Shown here: positions 1 through 12,000 of the stretch, one piece after another
How the letters are laid out: each line of letters begins with the position of its first letter
How positions within the stretch are numbered: position 1 is the first letter of the stretch
Source of the DNA: Nocardia flavorosea
GTDB lineage: Bacteria; Actinomycetota; Actinomycetes; Mycobacteriales; Mycobacteriaceae
Length of the DNA stretch: 64,000 nt
Assembly: GCF_015477805.1 (NCBI RefSeq)
Contig: NZ_JADLQL010000003.1
Coordinates: 310,001-374,000, forward strand
Reading direction: 5' to 3'
Program-made: the position numbers and the translations under genes
Notes under the pieces: model-generated
Told to the model about the DNA's origin: nothing
The model's database searches: none
Seen by the model: the letters and a program-made list of their open reading frames with translations, nothing else

Positions 1-3000
1 CACGCGCTGTTGCGCTGCCCCGTCGAGCGTTCGCAGTGCCTGCTGGATCGGGTTGATCGCGTTCAGGACTGTCGCCGCAGTGATTGTTTCCGGAGCCGAC
101 CCCAGCAACTCGGCGACCGCCACTGCTTCCGGCAGGGGCTCTGCATCGATGGGTTCGGCCGGTGCCGCGTGATGCGCGGTGCCGGCGAGTTCGGTGTCGC
201 GTAGCCGCCGCTGGGGCGAGGTCTCCGGGGCCCGGCCGGTGTTTTGGCTCGTCGGGTCGGCCTCTTCGGGATCGAGGTCGATGGCGACAGTGTCCGGCCC
301 GCCGGCGATAGGCGGCTCGGTGTCTCCGGGAGACTGCGATGCGTCGGTTGGGTTGATCTCCGCCGGGCCGGGAGTCGTTTGTCCGCGCTCCGGCCGGGCG
401 GTCGTCTCCGGCGTGCCCGGTGTGGAGTCCGGCGTATCGGTTTCGCCCGAAAGCGGGACCGAAACCTGGAAATCGTTCTCGTCGAGGCCGAACGCAGTGA
501 GGTCGAAATCTTCGAATCCCGCCAGGGTTTCCTCTTCGGCGGCGGCAGGATCGTCGTTGCGCCGGATCTCGAACCACTGCTCGATGGTGTTGCGGTGCAG
601 GCCGAAGGTGATGATCCGCCCGCAGCTGTCACTCATCGCGTGGGTGAGCCGCGTTCCGCGCCCGCCCTGGCGGTTCACGTCCTGTTGGCGGGCAGACCAT
701 TCCGGCAGGTTCACCGCGTCGCCCGGGGCGATCTCGTTGTGGAAAGCAATCCGGACGCTGTGCCGATCCTCCGTATCAGTACTCCTGATATCGATCTCGG
801 GCTCCGGATCAAGCCCGTGTTCGGCCGCGAAGTTGTGCAGGTATCCCAGGGAGTTGGTGACGAGTTCGGAGGTGATGGTTTTGATCGCATGGTCCTGGTC
901 GTCGGTCACCCAGGAGTTCTCGTTTCGCACGCGGGTGGCGATCGCCCTGCGTGTCGGTCCGATCTCGGCTTGATAGGCGGGGCGGCTGTCCGAGGAATCC
1001 GCGAGCAACCGCGCCGCGCGATCGTCACCGTCTTGTCGTGACTCCGAATTCCTTCGGAGCGGAGCATCCCGGGATGGCCGGGCGACCCGTTCCACCGGCC
1101 GCGGCGTCGTGCCGAAATACCAGTTGACCTCGACCTGGCTGCTCTCGCTGGATGCGTCGACGACCTGGACATGAAGTGTTCCTTCCGCATCCAGTCCGGC
1201 TGTCACCGTCAGTGTGCCGATTCCCCACCGGACCGCAGCGGAGACGGCATCGGCGATATCGCGCACATAGCCGGAATCCGGCTGGGTGGTCAGCATGGCT
1301 TCGATGTTGTGGGCAATACGGTCGGCGGTCTCGGCATCGCCGTGGGCAATGCCGGACAACCGGAACCCGTTGGCTGTCAGCCATTCTCGTTCGAGCAGCG
1401 ATGAAGCGAAGCGGTCTCGTCCGGCATTGTTGTCCTCGGCGGGATGTCGTTGCGCAGCGGCCGGCGGGCGCTGTTCGTTCGTGCCCGGCCACTCGCGGCC
1501 GGTCTGGAGTGTGTTGCCGGGATAGATGCGATCTGCCGCACCGTCCACCAGACGTCGGAGCAGCTCGGCCATCCAGCCGGAAGCCGCGGAAACCGGGCCG
1601 GCGGCCGCGCGTAGTCGCTTCTGGACCTTCGCCGGAAGAAGTCCGATACCGCCGTCGACGATTTCCTTTCCTGTGTCCAGGGCCAGGTTCGGGAATTCCC
1701 GGAGCACCGTACTCGCCAGATAACGGTCGACGACCTTCATCATGAATTCCTCGGCCGTCCGGCTCCCCATCCTCGACCAGATGAAGGCGGCCAGATACCG
1801 TGCCCGCAGATACTCCGGGCTCTGTGCCTCGAGCCAACGGCAGCCCGGGAAGTGCAGCGCCGACCACAGATCGTCCTTGAGGAATCGGTGCCAGAACCAG
1901 TGTTCCGTCTCTGTGAGCTCTGCGCCCATCAGCTCGAGGTCGTTGTCCAGCAGCGGTCTACCTGCGTAGTACTCCATTTTGCCGAAAAGGATCGACACCA
2001 GCTGCGGTAACTCGTCGAGCGAGGTCGCCCGCAGGAATCTCGCCCACGGCGTGGTCCGATCCCTGACATCGCGGGTGCTGGCTTTCTGCTGCTCGTTCTG
2101 CGGCAGCGTACGTAGCTTCCAGACAGTGATGGTCCGGCCGTCGCCCGTGGTCTTCTGTTGCTGGATGAACAGCGATTCCCGGCTGATCGTGCCGTTGTGG
2201 ACGATCTGGTCGATCGACAAACCGGTTACGGCCATCAAGCCGAGCGCCGCATATATAGGCGCACGCCCGAGGACCCGATTCAGTTCGAGGAAATCCTTGT
2301 CCGTGAACTCTTGCGCGAGGTCGGTCTCGCGTACCTTGTCGACCCCCCACGAGACCAGCGAGGAGATGATCGAGCCCAGCCGGGTCGCGCTCATGTCCTG
2401 GAAATCGTCGTTCGTCAGCTCCAGCTCGTGCAGCTTGCCGACGACCTCCGACATCAGGGTGTCGAACCAGATGCCCCTTTTGCTGACCCAGTCGGCTCCG
2501 AACGGCTCTCCGGGGTCGGGTCTGGGTAGATACTTCAGGTACCAGAACGCCTTGGGATCGATCGCGTACAGCTCGGCGATGGCGGCATCGGTTTCGGCCC
2601 AATACCGTTCCCAGTATCCGGGGTCGGCGGTGTGGCCCTTGCCCGCTGGGCCCGGCGCTTCCGTGGCCGACTGGTCGGCCTCGAGGTCGATGGCGACGGT
2701 GTCAGGTCTGTTGTGGGATGCGGAGTCGCGCCGCTCCGCCCGATCGAATGGATCGGCTGCTTCGGCCGCGCGTGCGCCGTCGGCCTGGCGGCCCGACCCG
2801 GCAGGCACGGAGACATCGACGTGTTCCGGTCCGGCGGGCCCGGCCCGGTACGACTCGGCGGACCGGTCGGTAGGGTCCGCGTCGGCGGACAGATCGATAC
2901 CGCGGCTGCGGGCGATGGCGATGAGCGCGGGGCGGTGGCTCGATCCCAGCTTGTCGGTGATGTGGTCGAGATAGTTGCGGACGGTCCTGACCGACAGGCC

Positions 3001-6000
3001 GAGAGCTTCGGCGATCCCCTGTTCCGAACGCCCTTGCTCGGCCTCGCGCAACACCGCCCGTTCCTGCTTGGTGAGTTGACGCGTATGCGGCGCCGAAGCA
3101 TCGGGATCGGCGGGGTCGAGTATTCCGGCGCGTAACCCGGCAGCGACCATTCCCGCCCGATCCCGAATGCCCAGTTTCTTTCCCAGGGCAGCGCGGCTGG
3201 ACCGAAATGTCCAATCGGACAGATCCAGTTCTTCCTGGATCTCGTCGTAGGTACGACCCGCGGCGATCGCCGCCAGCAATGCGGTTTCGGTGGCGGTCAA
3301 TGCCTGACCGTTGCCGCTGATCTCCGGTAGGTCCTGCGCCGTCAGGATGCCTCGCCGGAAGGCAGCCGCGACCGCGGCCGGGCGGTTCGCGGTCTGGAGT
3401 TTGCGGATGATCCGGTCGGTATGGTTTCGCACTGTGGCGGGCGACAGCCCGTGTGCCTCCGCGATGGCGTTGGTGGACATGCCCTGGGCGACGGACCGTA
3501 AGATCGCCGATTCCGTATCGGATAGCGGGCGTTCGCCCGCCGCCAGCGAGGCCCGCTCCGCCGCCGCCAGCGCGCTGCCGGTCAGGATCCCCAGATCACT
3601 GGCTTTCGCGACCATTCCGGCGCGGTCGCGAACCCCGAGTTTCGCGGCGAGCTCGTTCAACATCCGGTAAACGTCATCGGTCGATTCATCGATCGCCATT
3701 TCGATCGCTCTGGTCGGTGCACCGGATGCGAGCAGCTCGAGTATCCGGATTTCTACCTCGGTGACGTCGGGCCGGTCATTCGGTGCCGGGCTCTCTGTTT
3801 GCGCCGGTGCGGTTTCCGGACGGTCTTCTGCCTGTCGGCGTGCGGTCCGCGGTTGCCGGGGCTGTTCCTGCCATGCCGCCGGCGCACCGGCAGGTCGACT
3901 ACCGGCGCGTTCGGCGATCTGCCGCATCAGGCGCCGGACAGCGCCGTGCTGCAGCAGATCGATTTCGTCGCCGCGCGCGGCCGCTTGCACCGCCTGGTTG
4001 ACCAGTCTGCGCTGGGTAGTGCTCAGCCGCATCAGCGAGTCCTGGACGGTGTTCCGATTCGCCGCCGCCAATGCTTCGATGAAAGGGTCGGTGGGACCGA
4101 CGCCCGTCGCACTGCGATAAGCCGCGATGACCCCGGCCCGGAAGCGGTCGAAGCGCTCGCCCTCGGTCCGGCCCGGCCCGGCGCCGGGCCGCGCGACGGT
4201 ACTGCCTGCTGTGGACTCCGGCCGGCCGCCGTGCGGATAACCGAGCCCGGCCTCGCGCTGTCCGTCGTTTGCGGGAGCCCGGCCGGTATCGGCGTCCCGT
4301 GCGCCCGGGCCCGGCGGGTCGGTGTCGTCGGATTCGAGATCGATCGCGACCGGATCGGGACCGTTCGATCCGGGCGGCATGCCAGTTTCACCGTCGGTAC
4401 CGATGGGAGTTCCCGGGTCCGAACGGCGCGCGGAATTCGCTTTGTACTCGCGGTATCCGCTGCGCACTTCCTCGACGTCCGCGAGGAGAAGCGATTTTCT
4501 GCTGTATTCCTCGAGCAGTGGAAGTGCGCGCGCCTGGGTCGTACTCAGCTTGCCCTGCTGCTTCAGGTTCAGCAATGCTCCCAGCAGGGCCGATACCGCC
4601 GCCGGCGTCGACAGATCGGCACGCCCATTGCTGAGTTCGGACAGTTGCTGCCGGAGGTCCTCACACTGTTGCCGGAAACGCCGTAGTGCGGTGGGATCTG
4701 TGACCAGGTCCCGAACGCTGGGCAGCGCCCGGTGGCCATCGTCGTCGCTGAGGTCGAGGGGGACCGGGATCGGCTCCTGTGCGGGGGAGACGTGGCGCTC
4801 TTGCCGGAATGCCGGCGATTCTGTGTCGTCCACGTCGGCGCGTTGCCGCTCTTCCAGCCGGACCAGTTCATCCAGTACGAAACCGGGCCTGCTGCCCTCG
4901 CCGGGATTCAAGTACGCGGCCTGCTGTTTCATGAAGGCTGTTCGCTCGGCCGGGGATTTCGCCCGCCAGGCCACGGCTACGGAGGCAGCCGGTCCGTCCG
5001 CAGCGATGCTCGTGCCGGATTCGGCGGCCGTCGGGGCCGGTCCACGATAGTTCGCCAGTGCCAGGGCATTGCGCTGTTCGGCCTCTTTCAGCACCTGGGC
5101 GTACGGAATATCCCGCAGCAGCGCTTGCAGGGCATAGACCGGATGGGTGGGATCGGCGGGGGCGGTCCGACCGAAAGCATTGTTCGCCTCGGCCAGTGCT
5201 TCGGCCGGGTTGAAGACTTTGAGCGCGCCCAGCCGGAGCGCGGTTGCGTCCAATCCGAGCCGTTCTGCGTCCGGATCCCGGGAGGCGGAGGGCCGGACAT
5301 GATCCTCACCGTCCAGTATTCGCCGGCGGGTGTTCTCGTCGAGACTGTCCAGCCATGTCTTGTGAACGGTTTCCAGATCTATCCAGCCCGCTGCGTCATC
5401 GCCTTCGGCGAGCCGGGGATCGGAACGACGCCGGATATCGACTTCGCCGCGGGCCAGGCCGGATGCACGTAACCATTCGTCGAAATCCGCACGGCTGTCG
5501 AACCCGCTCAACCAGGATTCGAAGGCTGCGAACAGCCGGTCTCGCTGCGGGTCTTTCGACCTTTTCCTACTGCTGCTGTAGCCGTCGAGCTGTCCCAGCC
5601 ACTCGTCGAATTTCGTTCCGGGTGGCAGCGCTGCGAATTTCTTCAGTTCGGTGAAGTGCGAGAAAAGGAAGCCGAACGCGCGTGCCTCCTTCGAGTCCCG
5701 GCTGCTGTCTTCCCGGACAGGCCCGATTCGCGCATGATCCATCGGGTGTCTGTCGTAGCTGCCCCGGCGGGCATTCCAGTCCTGCAGATGGCTCATCTCA
5801 TGGCTGACTGCGTCGTACGCCGGGTCGCCGGTCGGGGCCATCAAATGGCCTGCCTGTACTGCACCGCGCATCGCTTCGCGGAACTTTTCCGGGTTGCCGA
5901 AGAGGTTCTCGTTGAGGACCATGAGGGTCGGGCCGGTTTCCGCGCCGACATCGGGGCTCCAGATACAGCCACCGATTTTTCCGGCCATGGGGGCGATCAG

Positions 6001-9000
6001 CACGACATCGAGCTGGATATCGCCGGTGTTCTTTGCGGCGGCGTAGCCGTCGGCGATCGCATTCCTGATCGACAGGGCGGTATCGACGGATATTTCCGGT
6101 TTGTCCAGCCCGAGTACCTCGACGCCGTATCTCGTGTACAGCTGATGCGCGATGGCCTGCTTGGTTCCGCGTTCGGATTCTGTTGCCGCGGCCGGCTTCG
6201 ATGGGCGGGTGAGTTCTGCGGCTCCGGCCGAGGTCCGCCGAGAGGCCGAACCGGTTGCTCGACTGGTGATCTCCCGCGTTACCCAGCCGAACAGTGCGGC
6301 CTGAGCGTCGGTGAGATCGTCGCGGGACCGAACGTTGAGCGCATCGGTGACGAGCCGGCGTGCGGCAGGGGTCAACAGGTTGTGACTGTCGAGCCAGATA
6401 TCAGTCGCTTCGCCGACCAGCCAGCGGCCGATATCCACACCCGGCGGAGCCTGCCAGCCACCGGCCTCGGCGGCGTCGAGCGCCGCCCGGGCGACCGCGT
6501 GCACCAGGGCTTGAATATGTGCGGGCGGTGTGCCGCGCTCGGCATCCCAACCGAGTACCGCTCCCATACCCAGGGCGGTGGCGGGGCCGAAGTGGCGGTC
6601 CAGCGCCAGGCCGGCGGACCGGTCGCCCTGTTGTGCAAGTTGCACGGTCTCGGTGCGCTCGCGAGCGGACAGCCGGTCGAATGGGACGACGGTATCCGGG
6701 GCCTGCGGGAGGACGACCGGGGCGCGCTGGACCTGTTCGATCAACTCGGTGACGGCCGCGGCCTGCGCCGGGGCGAGCGCATATCCTTGCTGCAGTGCCG
6801 TGCCGGTTTCGGCGACGAGCCGGCGCTGTGCCGGATCGAGCCGGTTCAAACCGGCGTCCAGCAGATTCTGTGCGGTCCGGTGCACGTGGTCGGCGACGTT
6901 GGTTCCGATGGGAACCCCATGCGCCTCGACCCGTTCGAATGCTGCCTCGCGCACCGCCTGCACCAGCGGGAAGAGTGGAGCAGCCGCCTGCCCGCCCGGT
7001 GCGTCCAGCGACCGCAGCAGGTGGCGGAGCGTGCTGTTGCCATGTTCGTCGCGCAGGCCGGGCACGGCGGGCGGGTTACCGTAATCCGCGATCGAGACCG
7101 TCGCGGCAGCGAGACCGGCGGCCGTCGGTCCGGGTATTCCGTCGGGGGTGGTCGAAGGAATGTGCGGGGTCGTGTGAGCGCTGGTCGCCTGCGGGGTCGC
7201 GGTCTCCGGCGGGGGGTGCCCGGGTTGCGGGGTTGCGGTGCCGTGCGCCTCGGCGGGTGGTGCGTTGGCCTGTGCGGCGCTCGCGTACTTGACGGCGAGC
7301 TGATCCTTCTCGACAACGTCCTTCATTGCCGGGACGGCTTTCTGCCACAGGTCCGACTCGGCATGCCGCAGCATGGCCTCGGCCCTGTTCAACGTGTCGA
7401 GCGTTGCCGCGGTGTTGTGGGTCTCGTGCTCGGCCAGGGCGAGCCGGTGCGTCTCCACGGCCTTCGTGTACTGGATGATCTGCTGCGTGACGCCGTGATC
7501 GGCGACCCGGCCCCGGAAGTCCTCCGGGGAGATGTAGTGCACGGTCGTACCCGGCGTACCACCGTGTTCCCGGTCGTCGCCGGATCCACCGCGGGCGACC
7601 CGGCCGTCGACCTGATCGTTGACCCGGTCCGAGAAAGCCGGTCCACCACTGGTTTTACCGAGCACACCGCCGAGCGCGATCGATTCCTTCGTCGGAGTCG
7701 GGTCGGCGCCGCGGCCGCCCTCTTTGTTGATGATGAAGATATCGCCCGGTTTGCCGAATTCTTCGATCCGCTGCCGGACGAGCGCCTCGGAATGGACGTT
7801 GCTGCCACCGTGCTCCGCGTAGAATTCCGCATCGACCAGGACGAATCGCAACTCGAAATTGTCGCCGTACCGTTCGCGAGCCATGCCCTGGAGGTGGTCG
7901 ACCAGGCCCATCCGGCCGGTCTGCGGATCACCGCGACCCTCGCCGTTGTCCATCAGGGTGACCCACTGCGGTTGTCCGGTCTGTTCACCGTCGACAATTC
8001 GGGCGTCCGAGAGAATGTCACCCGCCAGGCGCTTCAGTTTTTCCTGTGTGTTCTCGGCGAATATCGGTTTTTCGACGACGCGGTTCGATTCATAGAAAGT
8101 CGGGAGTTCCGGGACCGGGCCGACACCGTACAGGTCGTAGGTGATGCCCTCCACGCCCTTCATCGTCCCCGACAGGCCGGACGGGTCGAACAGCAGTTCG
8201 CTGCCGATCAATTGCTGGTCCGACATCCGCAACGAATGCTGCTGATTCGCCCGGACCGGCAGACCTTCTTTGAGGTCGACGAACTGGCCGACATCCTGCC
8301 ACCGCACCTCGGTCGACTTCGTCCGGTCCCACATCGCCTTGTCGTTGGTATCGTGCGCGAGGACGCCGATCTTCGCCCCTTCGCCCTCGTCCGCCCTGGT
8401 GATGTAATGAGTCCCCTTCTCCAGGCCCCAGCGGGCGTTGGCGGCATGGGCGTAGAGCTCGCGCTCCGACGCGGTAACCGGTTCGCCCGCCACCTTTTCG
8501 AGTTTGGTCACTGCCGCCGGGGTCGTTTCCGCGGCCCACATCCCTCGCGTGTTCTCGGGGCGTTTGAAATCCGCTGCCGTCAAACCGTGTTCACGTTCGG
8601 CGATGGACATCCGATCCCAGATCCGCTGCAGGTCGGCCACCACCTCCGGCGGGGCTTCCGTCGCTGCCCCGGGTGACAGTACGCATTCGGAGTTGCCATC
8701 GAAGATCGTGTCGAATTCGTCGACGGTGAGCTTGCCCCGTACGAAAGGATCGAAACGGGTTGCCAGACCGTGCTCGGATGCTGCGGTGTCCAGCCGTTCT
8801 TTGATCAGGTCGATCGACGGTTTCGTGTTGAGGAAATCCCGCAGTGCCGTCACCTCCTGGCGCGGCATACCGGTGGCGGCGAGCTCGTTGATCATCGAGT
8901 CCGCGACCTTCAGCGAGCGGAACAGATAGTCCTCTTTGGTGCCTACGATGATCCGCCGGCGGCCGGGCTCGGGATCCGGCAGCGGGCCGTCCTGGTCCAT

Positions 9001-12000
9001 CCGCACGACGTCGATCCGTGTATCCGCCTCGGGCCGCAGCACGAACGCCTGTAATTCGCCGGCCAGCTCTCCGGCGAGCAGATCACTGCTGGTGAAACCG
9101 TGGGCCGTCCCGTGATCCACGGCATCGGACACCATCTTCATCACCATGACGATGGTTTTGCCCTCGCCGGTTTTCATATCGACCGGACCGTGTTCCAGCA
9201 GCAGGAACGCCGCGGCCTGCGTTTCGCGTACCAGGCGATGCCGGTCGTCGCCCCGGCGAATCCACTCCGTCATCGCCGCGATGCGTTCCTCTTTGGAACC
9301 GGTCACCATCACTTCGACCAGCGACTCCGGCGACGCAGTCGTCCACGGGCTCGTCCCGTCGGCCGAGCTGCCCGGATCGCGTAATGCCCCGATAGCACGG
9401 CCCGCCTCCAGCGCGGCATGGACCCGCTCCTGGGCGACCACCTCGAAAACCACGTTCCGGTCGGTGAATACCCCTGCCTCGAGGTCGTTCATCAACGACA
9501 CCCCGGCACGGTCCGAAAGCTCCACCAGATCATGTGCTCTGGCTCGTGCCGCGGTGTCGTGCGCGGCCACCGCCGCCTCGTACACCTCCCGGTACTCGGC
9601 TGCCTTCGCCTGGGCCTGCCGGAGCTGTTCCTGGGCCGCCCGCGAGGCTTCGACTGCCACTCGATCCTGTGCTGTGCCCTGCCCGGACAACTCGCGCAGC
9701 TGTTCTTCGGGCCCGAGCCGGGTGGCTCGCTCGTGTGCTTCTGCCACACGGACGGCCTTCTCCTGTGACTTCAGCTCGGCCTGGGCAGTCCGTTCGCGCT
9801 CGGCCGCCGCTTCGACCCGCTGGCGGTGGTGTTCCCGGACCAGCTCGTTCTGCTGCCGCTCTCCCGCGATCCGCTGCTCTACCTCGGCTCTGGCTTTCGC
9901 GCGTGCGGCTGCGGCGGGGTCTTCGTAGCGCTCGGCGGGCGGTGTATCCGGCTCGGCTTTCGCGTGTTGCCGGTTCGTAGTGTCCTCGCCGGCCTGCGCG
10001 GACTTCGGTTGCGGTTCTTCGTTGTGCGCCTGCGTCTTTCCGTCATCTTCCCCGGAGGCCGGCGGCTTCTGCTGCGTATTTCGGGGTTCGGCCTCCGGGA
10101 CAGACGATGTGGATGTTTCGCCACCGTCGTCGTTGCCGGCAGTGGTCTTCGGCTGGGCGGCGAGATCTTCTGGCTGTCCGCGGTCCGGCCGCACCGTGGC
10201 AACGGCGGGAGGTTTCTCCGAGGCAGCGTATTTCGGAGCTGATACGGCGGGCGGCTGTTTGGCTCCGCCGGCCGGAGCCGCTTCGCCGCGCCCGGGGGAA
10301 CCGGCCGGCGTTTCCGCGGTCACCGGCCGGGGTGCCGCCCGTTGCCCGGCCCCGAGGTCGTCACCGACGGGCCGGCCCGGTGCGCTGCGCGCGGGTGCCT
10401 CGGGGCCGGCGACGACCGGTACCGCCGGGTCGGCGACTGCATCCGCCGGTGCGGCGGGCGAGCTGTCGCGTGCCCCGGTCGAGTGCGAATCGGCAACGAG
10501 CTGCGGGGCGGGTTCGGATACCGCGGGGTTGCGCTGCGCGGGGTTGTTCTCGGTCCCCGATACCGGCGGAACGTGCTGCGCCGGCCCGTTATCGACCACA
10601 GGTGCCGGGCCGTCCGCCGGATTTCTCGCAACGCCGGTGCGAGCCTCCGATAGCGGGCTTGCCGCCTGCTCGCCTGCACCGGGCGATGCCACGGTCTGCT
10701 CGTCGGCGGCGGGATGCGCTCGGACCGGACCGCTCTCGGCCCCGTCCTGCCGCGATGGCGGCTCTGCGGATGCTCTCGCCGGCGCGGTCGCCCGGTCGTC
10801 GCCGTCCGCGGCCGGCCTCGTCGTTGTCGACCGGCCGCCGGCCGTATCGCTGTCCGCTGTAGGCGGTTTGTCTGCACCGATCGCGGAGGTCCGGGGGCCG
10901 GCGGACTGCGGGGTTTCGCCGGAACTACCGAGATGCGCCGGGACTGCGGCCGAGTCGGCAGCGACTGCCGGGCCAGTCGTCTGTGCATCACTGAGCGGAG
11001 CGCTCCGCTCCCCGGCGACAGGTGGCGGCCCACCATCGGTGCCCTTCCCGGTAGCCGGCGGTGCGCTGTCCGCAGCGGCACTGCGGGCAGGAACCGGAGC
11101 CTCCCCGGCGTCGGCCGGGAACTTCACCGGTTTCGGTGTGCTTGCCTGCTGGCCCGGAACGGACGGATCCACGGTGACGGGGACGCCGGACGGGTGATCG
11201 AGGGTGATGGGAGCCCTGGGCAGGAAGGCGCCGCTGTTGTTCACCGGTGCGGCCTGGGCCGGTTCGCTCTTGACGACGTTTCCGTGCTGCAGCGCCGAAA
11301 GGAAGCCGTCGAGCTGTGGCTGAGGGCCGGCGGGACTGTCCGAATCGGTCCTCCTGGCGACGCCGCCAGGTCGCGGATCCCCGGGGGCAACCACCGAAAT
11401 ATCGGGTGCGTCACCGGTCGGCGAAGCTCCCCCGTCCGGCGCGGAAACCGCTGACGCCGCACGGATATCGCGGGCGGCGTAGCCGCCGGCGATTACGGCA
11501 CCACCGACCAGGCCGGGGAGGAGAGCTTCGGTGAATGCCTTGGTCGTGAACGCTTCGCCGGTCAACCCGAGGGAAACCGCGGTGCCCCCGACCGCGCCGC
11601 CGAGCCCGCCGAGTCCGCCGATCGCCGCGGTGCCGAGGAGCTGCAGGCTGATTCGCTTGCCCTTGCCCTCGACATTGGCGGTCATCATCCCGACCTTGGG
11701 ACCGAGCCAGCGGGCGAACAGCAGGCCGGCGATACCACCGACGATGCCGGCCGCCGTGGCTACACCGGCCGCTTTCCGGTCGATCTCGGCCCGATTGCCC
11801 TCCAGCACCTGGACGCCTTGGGCGACAACATTGAGGCCACCGCCCTGCAAGGCGCCTATCGCCATGGCATGGCCGGCCAGCACCATCCCGCCGCGTTCGG
11901 CGGCGAGCTGGGCGATCCGCCCGGTAACGAGTTGCAGCGCCTTCTTCCACGCCGACTCGATCGCGTTTCGTGCGACCATCCGCTGGATAGCGGCCTCGAG

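Noticed and set aside
5656-8676. A 1006-codon open frame on the plus strand
   Set aside because: It is the exact complement phase of the giant minus-strand gene, with Arg/Gly/Val-rich text and no domain sense; the minus strand carries SecA and HExxH motifs.
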